A stretch of DNA of 64,000 bases from JAYFRL01 sp034925905 (lineage in GTDB: Bacteria; Bacillota; Clostridia; Lachnospirales; Anaerotignaceae): positions 30,310 through 94,309 of the forward strand of contig JAYFRL010000010.1 of assembly GCA_034925905.1 (NCBI GenBank), read 5' to 3'. The translations under genes and the position numbers were made by a program. Each line of letters starts with the position of its first letter. Positions within the stretch are counted from its first letter, which is position 1. Positions 7,848-16,987 of this stretch are shown here, piece after piece. The notes beneath the pieces were generated by a model. The model was not told where the DNA came from, made no database searches, and saw nothing but the letters and a program-made list of their open reading frames with translations.

Positions 7848-8780
7848 GTGGAGTCTTTTTTAGTTGCAGTTAACAAGCTTTCTGTACTTGCGCTTCTTGT
7901 GTTTTTTGGCTGGATTATTCAAAAGAAACATCTTGTTGCGGAATCGTTCGTTGATAATATAATAAATTATCTTATAAAATTTGCTATGCCGATAACCATA
8001 ATAAGCTCCCTGCAGGTCGATTTTTCGAAAGAAATGCTTATAAACGGCGGAGTGCTTATAATAGCTTATGCTTTAACCCTTATAGTGAACATAATCATAG
8101 GATACATCTCTTCAGGGTTTTTGAAGATAACACGCTTTAGGAGAGGCGTTTGGATATATGATTTTATGCTTTCAAATGCCGTTTACGTTGGGATTCCTGT
8201 TCTTTTGGCCATTTTTGGACAAGGCATAATGTTTTATGCAACCATAATAAACCTTATAAGCAATCTTTTCACGTTTACCATAGGCGCATATATATCAGCC
8301 AGCTTTGGAGTTGAAGGCATGGGTGAAACAAATTTTGTAAAGCTTCTTTTAACTCCGCTTAATGCTTCCATAGTTATAGGTATTTTGCTTATGCTTCTAA
8401 GAATAAAGCTTCCGGGTATTATAGGGAATTCATTTGGATACATAGCGGACACGGCGGTTCCCATGTCCATGATTTATATAGGAATGGTTTTAGGCAAGGA
8501 TTCCGTAAAAAGCTTTTTGGGTGACAAACAGGCATACCTTTTAAGCGCCATAAGGCTTTTAGTTCTTCCTCTTGCCGCATATGTTATTTTCTCATTCATT
8601 TTGAAGGATAAAGAAATATTGGGTACAATAGTTGTAACTCTTGCAATGCCGGCTCCGGCTATGGGTGCTGTTTTTGCAGGACAATTTGGCGCTGACAAGG
8701 AGTTTGCCTCAAAGGTTGTATTTTTGACCACATTGTTTTGCATAGTGACCATACCTTTTGTGAGTATGCTTTTTACGTAA
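7848..8780 (+). CDS. AEC (auxin efflux carrier) family transporter
   Basis: A protein of about 310 residues with some ten membrane segments in two bundles, starting VESFLVAVNKLSVLALLVFFGWI. The family includes malate, malonate and other organic-acid carriers in bacteria; the substrate cannot be deduced here. Characteristic features are the YVGIPVLLAIFG and LAMPAPAMGAVFAGQFG segments, with helix-breaking prolines in the middle of helices. The GTG at 7848 was chosen because GGGAGG lies ten bases before it; the in-frame ATG at 7830 overlaps that ribosome site. The Cys-rich small gene follows after 30 bases, perhaps in the same transcript. Confidence 0.9.
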   Translation: MESFLVAVNKLSVLALLVFFGWIIQKKHLVAESFVDNIINYLIKFAMPITIISSLQVDFSKEMLINGGVLIIAYALTLIVNIIIGYISSGFLKITRFRRGVWIYDFMLSNAVYVGIPVLLAIFGQGIMFYATIINLISNLFTFTIGAYISASFGVEGMGETNFVKLLLTPLNASIVIGILLMLLRIKLPGIIGNSFGYIADTAVPMSMIYIGMVLGKDSVKSFLGDKQAYLLSAIRLLVLPLAAYVIFSFILKDKEILGTIVVTLAMPAPAMGAVFAGQFGADKEFASKVVFLTTLFCIVTIPFVSMLFT

Positions 8781-8810
8781 TTAAGCTTGTTTCGAAAGGA
8801 GATTTTAATT

Positions 8811-9011
8811 TTGGAGTTGAATTTAATTTTAGGTATTATAGGCTGTGTTGTGCTTTTATGCATAGTATATTACAGGACTTATAAAAAAAAGAAAAAGGAT
8901 TCTTCCTGTTCTTCTTCAGGATGCAAAACATGCTTTTATGCAAAAACCCCGTCATATATAAAGGAAAGATATCCAAAACCAAATAAAGAAGAAAATAAAG
9001 AAGAAAATTAA
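8811..9011 (+). CDS. FeoB-associated Cys-rich membrane protein
   Basis: A 66-residue protein: one membrane helix (ELNLILGIIGCVVLLCIVYYRTY), a lysine run, then a cysteine-rich stretch SSCSSSGCKTCFY and a charged tail ending in KEENKEEN. This order is that of the small proteins that usually accompany the ferrous iron transporter FeoB, but no feoA or feoB is in the window. The start is TTG at 8811 with AAAGGAG ten bases upstream. It may be transcribed with the AEC transporter. Function is unproven for the family. Confidence 0.8.
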   Translation: MELNLILGIIGCVVLLCIVYYRTYKKKKKDSSCSSSGCKTCFYAKTPSYIKERYPKPNKEENKEEN

Positions 9012-9016
9012 AAACA

Positions 9017-9057
9017 AAACCCCCGAAAGGTTGTTATCAACCGTCGGGGGTTTATTA
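9017..9057. terminator. Bidirectional terminator between convergent genes
   Basis: AAACCCCCGA pairs with TCGGGGGTTT (9018-9053), enclosing an inner GGTTG/CAACC hairpin. A-rich and T-rich flanks serve both the plus-strand Cys-rich gene and the minus-strand editing-protein gene. Confidence 0.88.
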
Positions 9058-9069
9058 TCCCACAATATT

Positions 9070-9546
9070 TTATTCCACAAGCTTGCAGACGTCTATCCAT
9101 TCCTTGGCTTTGCTTGTTTCAAAAAGCTCGGCGCAGGTCATTCTAACCGCGGAGCTGCTGCTTCCGGCGGCAGGGAAAACCGTGTCAAACCTTTTTAGCG
9201 ATTCGTCCAAATAAACTGTTACATTCGGGTTTTTAATATCAAAAGGGCAAACTCCGCCTATTGGGTGTCCCGTAAACTCGGAAAGTTCTTCCGGGGTCAA
9301 CATTTTTGCCTTGCATGAAAAGATATGTTTATATTTTGAGTTGTCAATTTTTGCGTCTCCCGCGGTAACTATAAGTGCGCAGCTTCCGTCTTTAAGCAAA
9401 AACGAAAGGGTTTTGGCTATTCTTGCAGGGATAACGCCAACCGCAACCGATGCAAGCTCAACGGTTGCGCTTGAGATATCAAATTCCATAACATCTTTAT
9501 CTTTATTCCATTTTCTAAGGTATTCCTTAACTGATTCTACAGACAT
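9070..9546 (-). CDS. YbaK/ProX-type aminoacyl-tRNA editing protein
   Basis: A 158-residue single-domain protein of the YbaK/prolyl-tRNA editing family. It has the conserved lysine-containing SFLLKDGSCALIV strand and the GHPIGGVCPFDIKN loop that forms the catalytic pocket. Relatives hydrolyse mischarged Ala-tRNA(Pro) or Cys-tRNA(Pro) in trans. It lies 14 bases after proS in the same direction and shares its T-box, and that ProS lacks the internal editing insertion, which fits a trans-editing role. The start at 9546 follows GGAGG; the longer frame back to 9618 overlaps proS and has no ribosome site. Confidence 0.92.
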   Translation of the reverse strand: MSVESVKEYLRKWNKDKDVMEFDISSATVELASVAVGVIPARIAKTLSFLLKDGSCALIVTAGDAKIDNSKYKHIFSCKAKMLTPEELSEFTGHPIGGVCPFDIKNPNVTVYLDESLKRFDTVFPAAGSSSSAVRMTCAELFETSKAKEWIDVCKLVE

Positions 9547-9560
9547 TTTTTCCTCCTTGC

Positions 9561-10997
9561 TCAATAAGCGCGTCCCCAGAAAACCATATGTTTTGCTTTT
9601 TTCCCGCAGCAGATGCATTTATCGGATATTTCTTCCTGATTAAAAGGTATGCATCTTGAGGTTGCGCCTGTTTTTTCCTTTATCGCATCCTCACAAGCCC
9701 TGTCTCCGCACCACATTGCTTTTATAAAGCCGGGAGTTTCATCTAAAAGCCTTTCAAATTCATCCATATTTGTAGCTGTATTTATCTTTTTATCCCTTGC
9801 GATAGTGGCTTTATTAAGAAGGTTTAACTGGATATCATTTAAAAGACGCGGTATAGCGGTTTCAATATCGTCTATGGGGATTATGCTTTTTTCGCCTGTA
9901 TCGCGTCTAACGGCAACGATTTGGCTGTTTTCTATATCTTTTGGACCTATCTCTATTCTGACAGGAACGCCTTTCATTTCGTATTCGCTGAATTTCCAAC
10001 CGGGAGAACGGTCTGAATCATCTATTTTTACCCTTGCAAGAGGCGCAAGACGCGAGTTTAACTCGGCTGCTTTTTCAAGAACGCCTTCTTTATGCTGGGC
10101 GATAGGGACTATTATAACCTGAAAAGGAGCAACCTTAGGCGGAAGCACAAGGCCGGAGTTGTCCCCGTGAACCATAATTACAGCGCCGATTTGCCTTGTT
10201 GTCATGCCCCATGATGTTTGATGCACATATTGAAGCTGGTTGTCCTTATCCGTGTATTGTATGCCGAAGGCTTTTGCGAAGCCATCCCCAAAATCATGGC
10301 TTGTGCCGGATTGGAGGGCTTTTCCGTCATGCATGAGGCTTTCGATTGTATAAGTGGCCATTGCGCCGGCAAATCGTTCCTTTTCTGTTTTTTGGCCTTT
10401 TATAACGGGTATTGATAGCACATTTTCACAGAAATCAGCGTAAACATTAAGCATACGTATGGTTTCTTCATGGGATTCCTCGGCAGTTGCATGGGCTGTG
10501 TGGCCTTCCTGCCAAAGAAATTCAAGAGTGCGCAGAAACGGTCTTGTGGTTTTTTCCCATCGCACAACGGAACACCATTGGTTATAAAGCTTTGGAAGAT
10601 CCCTGTAAGACTGGATTATATTTTTATAATGCTCGCAAAAAAGGGTTTCTGAGGTTGGTCTCACGCAAAGCCTTTCCGTAAGCTTTTCTTCGCCTCCATG
10701 GGTAACCCAGGCAACCTCCGGGGCAAAGCCTTCAACATGGTCTTTTTCTTTTTGAAGAAGACTTTCAGGTATAAGCATAGGCATATATACATTTTCATGT
10801 CCTGTAGCCTTAAACCTTTCATCAAGCTGTTTTTGCATGAGCTCCCAGATGGCGTAGCCGTAAGGACGTATTATCATGCAGCCTCTGACGCTTGAATAGT
10901 CCGCAAGGTCAGCTTTTTTAACAACATCGGTATACCATTTTGCAAAATCTTCATCCATGGCGGTTATAGCTTCAACAAGCTTTTTTTCCTTAGCCAT
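9561..10997 (-). CDS. proS: Prolyl-tRNA synthetase, short (archaeal/eukaryote-like) type
   Basis: A 478-residue class II synthetase that charges tRNA(Pro) in the cytoplasm. Seen are motif 2 (FLRTLEFLWQEGHTAH), RPTSETLF, motif 3 region TTRQIGAVIMVHGD, the anticodon-binding domain (about 290-390), and the C-terminal zinc-binding-like domain with MWCGD, CICCGKK and the terminal WGRAY. The 180-residue INS editing domain of typical bacterial ProS is absent, as expected for this type. A T-box leader precedes it and a free-standing editing protein follows it. Identification is secure. Confidence 0.97.
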   Translation of the reverse strand: MAKEKKLVEAITAMDEDFAKWYTDVVKKADLADYSSVRGCMIIRPYGYAIWELMQKQLDERFKATGHENVYMPMLIPESLLQKEKDHVEGFAPEVAWVTHGGEEKLTERLCVRPTSETLFCEHYKNIIQSYRDLPKLYNQWCSVVRWEKTTRPFLRTLEFLWQEGHTAHATAEESHEETIRMLNVYADFCENVLSIPVIKGQKTEKERFAGAMATYTIESLMHDGKALQSGTSHDFGDGFAKAFGIQYTDKDNQLQYVHQTSWGMTTRQIGAVIMVHGDNSGLVLPPKVAPFQVIIVPIAQHKEGVLEKAAELNSRLAPLARVKIDDSDRSPGWKFSEYEMKGVPVRIEIGPKDIENSQIVAVRRDTGEKSIIPIDDIETAIPRLLNDIQLNLLNKATIARDKKINTATNMDEFERLLDETPGFIKAMWCGDRACEDAIKEKTGATSRCIPFNQEEISDKCICCGKKAKHMVFWGRAY

Positions 10998-11039
10998 AAA
11001 TATCTCCTTTCAGATATAAAAATTTTCAAACAAAATAAA

Positions 11040-11240
11040 AAAAGCCCCTAAAAACAAGGGACCGTAATATAACGGCGGTACCACCCTAATTGACGGAAAT
11101 TCCGCCCGGCTTTCACCTGTAACGCAGGCCGCGCTGCGGTTTGCCGCAGTCTTAAACAAAGGGTGGGTTTCGGTTTGTCATAACGGAAGCTCACATCAGC
11201 CGCTTCCTTTCTTAAGATATGATATAAACTTACTTTTTCC
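11040..11240 (-). promoter_or_regulatory. T-box leader (tRNA-sensing riboswitch) of proS
   Basis: On the minus strand the T-box core AGGGTGGTACCGCC (11074-11087) is followed by a terminator stem GTCCCT/AGGGGC and a T-run (11038-11062). Upstream is a short Stem I with a GGAAGC/GCTTCC (11190-11212) hairpin. Pairing of uncharged tRNA with specifier and T-box would prevent termination. Given proS downstream, proline is expected; several CCN triplets lie in the possible specifier region and I could not choose one. Stem I looks shorter than the classical form. Confidence 0.93.
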
Positions 11241-11442
11241 TTTACAAAAGATTAATATTAACCTTTAAATGATATGATAAAATATATTTATCCGGGTGTC
11301 AATAGTGATGTTTGCCTTTCGCTGCCTTTTTATAGAAACAACAGAAGTATAATAATATTTTATTTTTGTGATGCTTTATGGTATACTGTTTTTAAAATAA
11401 CCTGAATTAAACTAATATAAAATCTATGCAGGGGGGAATATT

Positions 11443-12750
11443 ATGGGCCTTATAAGAGCAATTAAAGGTGCGGCAGGAGGAATTCTCGCAGACCAATGGA
11501 GGGAATATTTTTATTGTGAGTCTATGGAAGCTGATATTCTTGCAACTAAGGGTAAAAAGCGCACTTCCGGACGCAGCTCTAATAAAAAGGGTGAAGAAAA
11601 TATTATTTCAAATGGCTCAATGATAGCTGTTAATGACGGCCAATGCATGATGATAGTGGAGCAGGGCAAGGTTGTTGAGCTTTGTGCCGAGCCTGGCGAA
11701 TTTTTATATGATACATCAACCGAGCCTTCGGTTTTTTACGGAAGCCTTGGCGAAGAAATTAAAAAAACCTTCCAAAATATAGGCAAACGTTTTACATTCG
11801 GTGCAGATACTGCCAAAGACCAAAGGATATATTATTTTAATACAAAAGAGCTTGTGGGCAATAAATACGGAACGCCAAATCCGGTTCCTTTCCGCGTTGT
11901 GGACAGGAATATAGGGCTTGACGTTGATATAGCCATAAGATGTTTTGGGGAATACAGCTACAGAATAATAGATCCGATGCTTTTTTATACAAATGTTTGC
12001 GGAAATATTGAATATGATTATAACCGCGAGGGGATAGACAGCCAGTTAAAAAGCGAGCTTATGACGGCTTTACAGCCAGCTTTTGCAAAAATAAGCAGCT
12101 TAGGAATACGTTATAGTGCGCTCCCCGGCCATACAGGAGAGCTTGCGGAAGCGTTAAACGACGTTTTATCCAAAAAATGGAGTGAGCTTAGAGGGATTGC
12201 TGTCGTTTCTCTCGGTGTCAGCTCTGTTAAGGCTTCGGATGAAGACGAAGCCATGATAAAAGAGCTCCAGAGAAACGCCGCGTTTAGGAATCCATCCATG
12301 GCGGCGGCCCAGCTTGTGGGAGCACAGTCCCAGGCTATGCAGGATGCGGCTAAAAATGAAGGAAGCGGAGCTTTTATGGCGTTTGCAGGCATGAATATGG
12401 CCCAAAACGCAGGCGGAGCAAATGTTCAAAATCTTTATAATATGGGCGCTCAGCCCCAAGAAAATAATGCGCAGGAATCCGGCTGGACTTGTTTGTGCGG
12501 GCATTTGGGAAATAAAGGAAGCTTTTGCAGTGAGTGCGGGAAACCGAAGCCTTCTGAAAACGGATGGATTTGCTCTTCCTGCGGTATGGTTAACAAAGGG
12601 AAATTCTGTTCAAACTGCGGAGCAAAAAAACCGGCCGAAGCTCCGTTATATAAATGCGACAAGTGTGGCTGGGAACCGAAAGACCCAAAAAATCCTCCTA
12701 AATTTTGCCCTGAATGCGGAGACCCTTTTGATGAAAGCGATATAAAATAA
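11443..12750 (+). CDS. SPFH-domain protein with three C-terminal zinc ribbons (YdjI-like)
   Basis: A 435-residue soluble protein. Residues 1-290 are an SPFH/band-7-like domain of the type annotated as virion core protein or YdjI. A linker of Ala, Gln and Asn follows. The tail carries three zinc ribbons with paired cysteines: CLCGHLGNKGSFCSECG, CSSCGMVNKGKFCSNCG, and CDKCG...CPECG. In Bacillus a relative works with membrane-stress proteins; the exact role is unknown. GGGGGG precedes the ATG. No partner genes (PspA, TPM domain or kinase-like) are adjacent, so the protein is a lone copy here. Confidence 0.85.
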   Translation: MGLIRAIKGAAGGILADQWREYFYCESMEADILATKGKKRTSGRSSNKKGEENIISNGSMIAVNDGQCMMIVEQGKVVELCAEPGEFLYDTSTEPSVFYGSLGEEIKKTFQNIGKRFTFGADTAKDQRIYYFNTKELVGNKYGTPNPVPFRVVDRNIGLDVDIAIRCFGEYSYRIIDPMLFYTNVCGNIEYDYNREGIDSQLKSELMTALQPAFAKISSLGIRYSALPGHTGELAEALNDVLSKKWSELRGIAVVSLGVSSVKASDEDEAMIKELQRNAAFRNPSMAAAQLVGAQSQAMQDAAKNEGSGAFMAFAGMNMAQNAGGANVQNLYNMGAQPQENNAQESGWTCLCGHLGNKGSFCSECGKPKPSENGWICSSCGMVNKGKFCSNCGAKKPAEAPLYKCDKCGWEPKDPKNPPKFCPECGDPFDESDIK

Positions 12751-12853
12751 GCACATCACAGAGTCTTTAATTTGGCTTAAAGAATACTTAATAAACCTTT
12801 AAAGTCTTATGATGAGTGCCTAAAAGTGTTGAAAATTCAAGGTTTTTAGTAAA

Positions 12854-12895
12854 AATTGGCTTGAAAAAACAAAATATTCAAGCCTTTTTTTATTG
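12854..12895 (+). terminator. Terminator of the SPFH gene
   Basis: GGCTTGAA/TTCAAGCC stem (12858-12865 and 12877-12884) followed by seven T. Confidence 0.92.
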
Positions 12896-12920
12896 TTTTT
12901 ATTTTGTGTTGTGTTATAAT
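12893..12920 (+). promoter_or_regulatory. Promoter of the LTA-synthase-like gene
   Basis: TTGTTT (12893-12898), 16-base spacer, TATAAT (12915-12920). The -35 begins inside the T-run of the preceding terminator. Confidence 0.7.
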
Positions 12921-13009
12921 AAATATGAAAATATCTTTATATAATCTTTATACGTTCTTTGCATTAAATTTATATTGTTTTGCTTGTATCGAAAGAAGGT
13001 AAAATAAAA

Positions 13010-15028
13010 ATGAAAACCTTTTTGCCGGAGAAATACAAAAAGTTAAAAACCCTTAATGAAAAACACTTCAAGACGTACAATACATATATGAACAAAATGC
13101 CTATAGCCAAGATTTTTTTAGTGGCAAATATGCTTAACCTTATTATAGAAATGCTGAGCCGGCATTCTGTTTATGAAGGGCTCCAATATTTTATTTTTAA
13201 CATTATGAAATTTGAATATAATGTTATGATAATTTTTGCGACATTAACCATTGCTTTTTTGTTCTCAAAAAGGAACTTTATTGTTTCGCTTGTTTCTCTT
13301 ATATGGCTTGCCCTTGGAGTAATAAACTGCATTCTTTTAAGCTTTAGGACAACGCCTTTGGGAGTAATTGATTTTACAATTTTTTTGTCGGCTTTAAGTA
13401 TTGTTAAGATATATTTAACGTCATGGCAGATAGCCTTGGCGCTTACAGCCGCTATAGCAGCTGTTTTGGTCACGGTTTTTCTGTGGTTTAGATGCCGGAG
13501 GTATAAGGTAAGATATGTAAAGGCATGTTCGATTGTGTTTTCATCTTTTGCCTTGCTTGCGATAATAACCTTTCTTTCAGTTAAGGTTCAGGCTCTGCCG
13601 AACAACTATGACGATATTGCGAAAGCATATGAAGACTATGGGTTTACATATTGTTTTTCAAACAGTGTGATGGATATTGGAATAAGCCGCCCTGAAGATT
13701 ATTCAAAGCAAAAGATGGACAAGATAGTGTCTGAGCTTAAAAGCGGGGAAAAAACCGAATCAGAGGAAAAACCGAATATAATTTTTGTTCAGCTTGAATC
13801 ATTTCTTGATGTAAACTATCTGAAAAACATGGTTTTTTCAGAGAACCCCGTACCTTGTTTTGATGAGCTTAAACAAAACGGATCTTCCGGGTTTTTAAGT
13901 GTATCGTCTGTTGGAGCGGGAACTGCAAACACTGAATTTGAAGTTATTACAGGTATGGATTTGGATTATTTTGGTCCGGGGGAATATCCGTATAATACTA
14001 TTTTAAAAAGTACCACCTGTGAAACAATAAATTATAATTTAAAAGAGCTTGGGTATATATGCCATGCCATACATAACAACGGCGGATCTTTTTATAGCAG
14101 GAATAATATCTTTTCAAATCTTGGTTTTGATACTTTTTCTTCTGTTGAATATATGCAAAACATTGAGCGAAATCCCATAGGATGGCCTAAGGATAAGATT
14201 TTAACCGATGAAATAATTAAAGCATTAGACAGTACGGGAAATCAGGATTTTATATATACCATATCTGTTCAGGGACACGGTAAATATCCAACCACGGCAG
14301 TTGATGAAAACCAGGATATAAAGCTGCTTTCAGGAACAAAAGACGAAAGCTATAAGATATCTTTTGAATATTATATAAACCAGTTAAGAGAAACGGATGA
14401 TTTTATAAAAGAGCTTACGGATACATTAAGCGGGTATGGCGAGCCTACGGTTGTTGTTTTCTTTGGAGACCATCTCCCGGAAATCGGGATAACCGAAGAA
14501 AAACTTGAAAATAAAAATCTTTATCAAACCGAATATGTTATGTGGAGCAACTTTGAATTGCCAAAAGAAAGAGTTGATATGGAAGCATATGAGTTAAGTG
14601 CTTATGTGCTTGGGCGTTTGGGTTTTGATAACGGATTAATCACAAAACTGCATCAAAATTGTTCGAGTGATTCTGATTATTTTAATAAGCTTGAGCTTTT
14701 GGAATATGACATGCTTTATGGCGATAAAGAGGTTTATGGCAATATAAATCCTTATTCTCCTACAAAGCTTAAAATGGGAATATATGACATAAGCATATCA
14801 AGCGTCAAGAAAGAAGAAGACGAAACCAATATATTCGGAGAAAATTTTACAGAATATACAACTGTTTTGATAAACGGCAAAAGGATGGAAACCGAGTTTA
14901 TAAACCATAATCTTGTTAGAATAGCAGATAGCGAGATTAAAAACGGAGATGTGGTTATGCTTGCCCAGGTAGGCGATGATAAAGCAATTTTAAGCATGTC
15001 AAAAGAATATATTTATGATAACGATTGA
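13010..15028 (+). CDS. LTA synthase family phosphoglycerol transferase-like sulfatase
   Basis: A 672-residue membrane enzyme. About five helices (residues 25-200) are followed by an extracellular sulfatase-fold domain with FVQLESFLD (first metal site), the catalytic threonine region SVGAGTANTEFEV, HNNGGSFYSR and FFGDHLPEIG (metal ligands). LtaS-type enzymes move glycerol phosphate from phosphatidylglycerol onto a glycolipid or glycan on the outer membrane face. The extra ~100-residue C-terminal tail looks beta-rich. A start at 13010 was chosen over 12980 because of the AAGAAGG site before it. The exact polymer made is not known. Confidence 0.9.
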   Translation: MKTFLPEKYKKLKTLNEKHFKTYNTYMNKMPIAKIFLVANMLNLIIEMLSRHSVYEGLQYFIFNIMKFEYNVMIIFATLTIAFLFSKRNFIVSLVSLIWLALGVINCILLSFRTTPLGVIDFTIFLSALSIVKIYLTSWQIALALTAAIAAVLVTVFLWFRCRRYKVRYVKACSIVFSSFALLAIITFLSVKVQALPNNYDDIAKAYEDYGFTYCFSNSVMDIGISRPEDYSKQKMDKIVSELKSGEKTESEEKPNIIFVQLESFLDVNYLKNMVFSENPVPCFDELKQNGSSGFLSVSSVGAGTANTEFEVITGMDLDYFGPGEYPYNTILKSTTCETINYNLKELGYICHAIHNNGGSFYSRNNIFSNLGFDTFSSVEYMQNIERNPIGWPKDKILTDEIIKALDSTGNQDFIYTISVQGHGKYPTTAVDENQDIKLLSGTKDESYKISFEYYINQLRETDDFIKELTDTLSGYGEPTVVVFFGDHLPEIGITEEKLENKNLYQTEYVMWSNFELPKERVDMEAYELSAYVLGRLGFDNGLITKLHQNCSSDSDYFNKLELLEYDMLYGDKEVYGNINPYSPTKLKMGIYDISISSVKKEEDETNIFGENFTEYTTVLINGKRMETEFINHNLVRIADSEIKNGDVVMLAQVGDDKAILSMSKEYIYDND

Positions 15029-15037
15029 TAAATAAAA

Positions 15038-15073
15038 TAAAAACAACCGCCTTAATGGCGGTTGTTTTTATTT
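15038..15073. terminator. Bidirectional terminator
   Basis: Perfect stem AACAACCGCC/GGCGGTTGTT (15042-15051 and 15057-15066) with A-run and T-run flanks, between convergent genes. Confidence 0.93.
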
Positions 15074-15099
15074 TATTTATTTAAGTGTTGATTATATTA

Positions 15100-16503
15100 T
15101 TATTTACCGAAGAATGAAACAGCGAGAGAAATTAAAACGAATGTCATGAGTATAGGAGTTATATATTTGATGCATATTTCAAAGAATTTCTTTGAATAAA
15201 ATTTATTTCCGTTTTTCTCGATTTCCTCAACCATCCATTTGAATCCGATTTTCCAGCCGATTATTATGCACATGGCTATTGAACCGATAGGCATAAACAA
15301 GCCTTCTGAGAAGAAATCATATAAATCAAGGATGTCTTTTGAGCCCTCAGCAAACGGAAGCCATGAGCTATGTGCGCCAAGCTGGTCATAGCATACCCAT
15401 AAAGAAAGAACGAACATTATCAGAGAAACTAAAAATGTAGCTTTTTTACGGCTTATTGGTTTGTTCTTTTTCTCGGATCTGTCAATATAATCGGACGTGG
15501 CAACTTCCATAAGTGAAATGGCTGATGAAGTTCCTGCAAATATAACAAGTAAATAAAATAAAACGCCAACAATGTTGCCTATGTATCCCATACTTGTGAA
15601 TGTGTTGTGCATTGTTATGAAAAGAAGACCGGGGCCCGCGTTTGGAGCCTGTCCCATAGCGAATACTGCCGGGAAAATTGCAATACCGGCAAGCACGGCT
15701 GCAAGAGTATCCGCAGCCGGAATAATCCAGGCATTCTTTGAAATATTTGAATCTTGGCTAAGGTAAGATCCATAGGTTATCATGCAGCCCATACCAAGCG
15801 AAAGAGAAAATAAGGTTTGACTGCCGGCTGTACGTACAGCCCTGAAAAAATTAAATTCCGTTCCGGCTATTGCAAGACCTTTGCTCGTAAACATGAATTC
15901 GAGGCCTTCAAACGAACCGGGAAGTGTGAAATTATATATAGATATTCCTATAAGCAATACAAAGAGAGCCGGGATACCTATTTTATTAAATTTTTCAATT
16001 CCGCCTTTAATTCCAATGGAAACTATTATTAAGCATATTAAAAATGTTATAAAGGTATAAAGAACGACCATTCCAACATCGCCAGTGAAAGCTCCGAAGA
16101 ATGTTCCTCCGTCCATTCCTGCAAATCCGCCGCCCGGAGAAAAAATTTCGATAAAAAATCCAACAGCATACCGAACGGAATACCCTATGAGTACATTGTA
16201 AAATCCCATAATCAAAAATGAAGACAAAACTCCAAGCAAGCCTACTACTTTATAATTTTTACCCATATCTGCCAAAGCAAGGATAGGGCTTTTATTTGTT
16301 TTGCGTCCTATGGCCATTTCAATGCCCATAACTATAACCCCGCAGCAAATAACCATTACCAAATAAATTATAAGAAATGGTAAGCCGCCATTAGCTCCCA
16401 TTTTATAAGGAAAGCCCCAAAGATTGCCCAGACCTATTGCGGATCCCATGGCAGCAAGTAAAAAGCCTAAATTGCTTCCCCATTGACCACGATTGTTTTC
16501 CAT
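15100..16503 (-). CDS. Sodium-dependent transporter of the NSS/SNF family
   Basis: A 467-residue protein with eleven or twelve helices. The N-terminal GSAIGLGNLWGFPYKMGANGG is the sodium- and substrate-binding unwound part of helix 1; FSLSLGMGCMITYGSY is the helix 6 counterpart. Relatives such as LeuT, TnaT and MhsT import amino acids with sodium in the cytoplasmic membrane. Substrate is not predictable, though the shorter bacterial group with a truncated helix 12 often carries amino acids such as tyrosine or tryptophan. GGAGG before ATG. Single-gene unit. Confidence 0.94.
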   Translation of the reverse strand: MENNRGQWGSNLGFLLAAMGSAIGLGNLWGFPYKMGANGGLPFLIIYLVMVICCGVIVMGIEMAIGRKTNKSPILALADMGKNYKVVGLLGVLSSFLIMGFYNVLIGYSVRYAVGFFIEIFSPGGGFAGMDGGTFFGAFTGDVGMVVLYTFITFLICLIIVSIGIKGGIEKFNKIGIPALFVLLIGISIYNFTLPGSFEGLEFMFTSKGLAIAGTEFNFFRAVRTAGSQTLFSLSLGMGCMITYGSYLSQDSNISKNAWIIPAADTLAAVLAGIAIFPAVFAMGQAPNAGPGLLFITMHNTFTSMGYIGNIVGVLFYLLVIFAGTSSAISLMEVATSDYIDRSEKKNKPISRKKATFLVSLIMFVLSLWVCYDQLGAHSSWLPFAEGSKDILDLYDFFSEGLFMPIGSIAMCIIIGWKIGFKWMVEEIEKNGNKFYSKKFFEICIKYITPILMTFVLISLAVSFFGK

Positions 16504-16987
16504 TGATTTACCCTCCTGTAGGATTTTTTGCGGTTCTTTGATATAATTAAAAACTGCTTTTCACACAATTTTTAATTAAAAGTGGATATTAAAATTATAT
16601 TAATTTAATACAAGACTGTCAAGCAGCTTTAATAGCAGAAAAATCAATCTAATTGTCGGATTTTATAAATATTTACAGAACAATATCAGGATTTTCAATA
16701 TAAAATCCAGCAAATGTACCTATAATAAAAATTACTATATATACATATTATACAAAAGACAAGCTAAAACACAGATTAAAAGCGACGAGCATTTTATTTA
16801 AGGATTTAATCTTTCCCCAACACTTTTTTTAATAAAAAACTTTTTAAATAAAAAGAAAAGATGTACACTTTATCCAAAATCGAATGTTATTTTTTAAAGA
16901 TTTTTCCAAAGGGAGGTTTTGCTTGTTATTGGCATCTTTTTATTTTATACTTGTATTGTTTTATAGGGATTTTAAGGAGGAATTAGA
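16504..16987. other. Intergenic region between divergent genes, 484 bases
   Basis: Very AT-rich with no open frame of interest. It holds the promoter of the aminopeptidase gene (16923-16951) and should hold that of the symporter gene. No riboswitch or repeat was recognised. Confidence 0.6.
16923..16951 (+). promoter_or_regulatory. Promoter of the M29 aminopeptidase gene
   Basis: TTGTTA (16923-16928), 17-base spacer, TATACT (16946-16951). Confidence 0.7.

Noticed and set aside
8784..8811. Earlier start for the FeoB-associated protein at 8787
   Set aside because: It would add residues that overlap the ribosome site AAAGGAG; TTG at 8811 is properly spaced.
12422..12745. A 107-codon overlapping frame in the zinc-ribbon part of the SPFH gene
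   Set aside because: It is a frame shadow of a gene with clear zinc-ribbon codons in the other frame.
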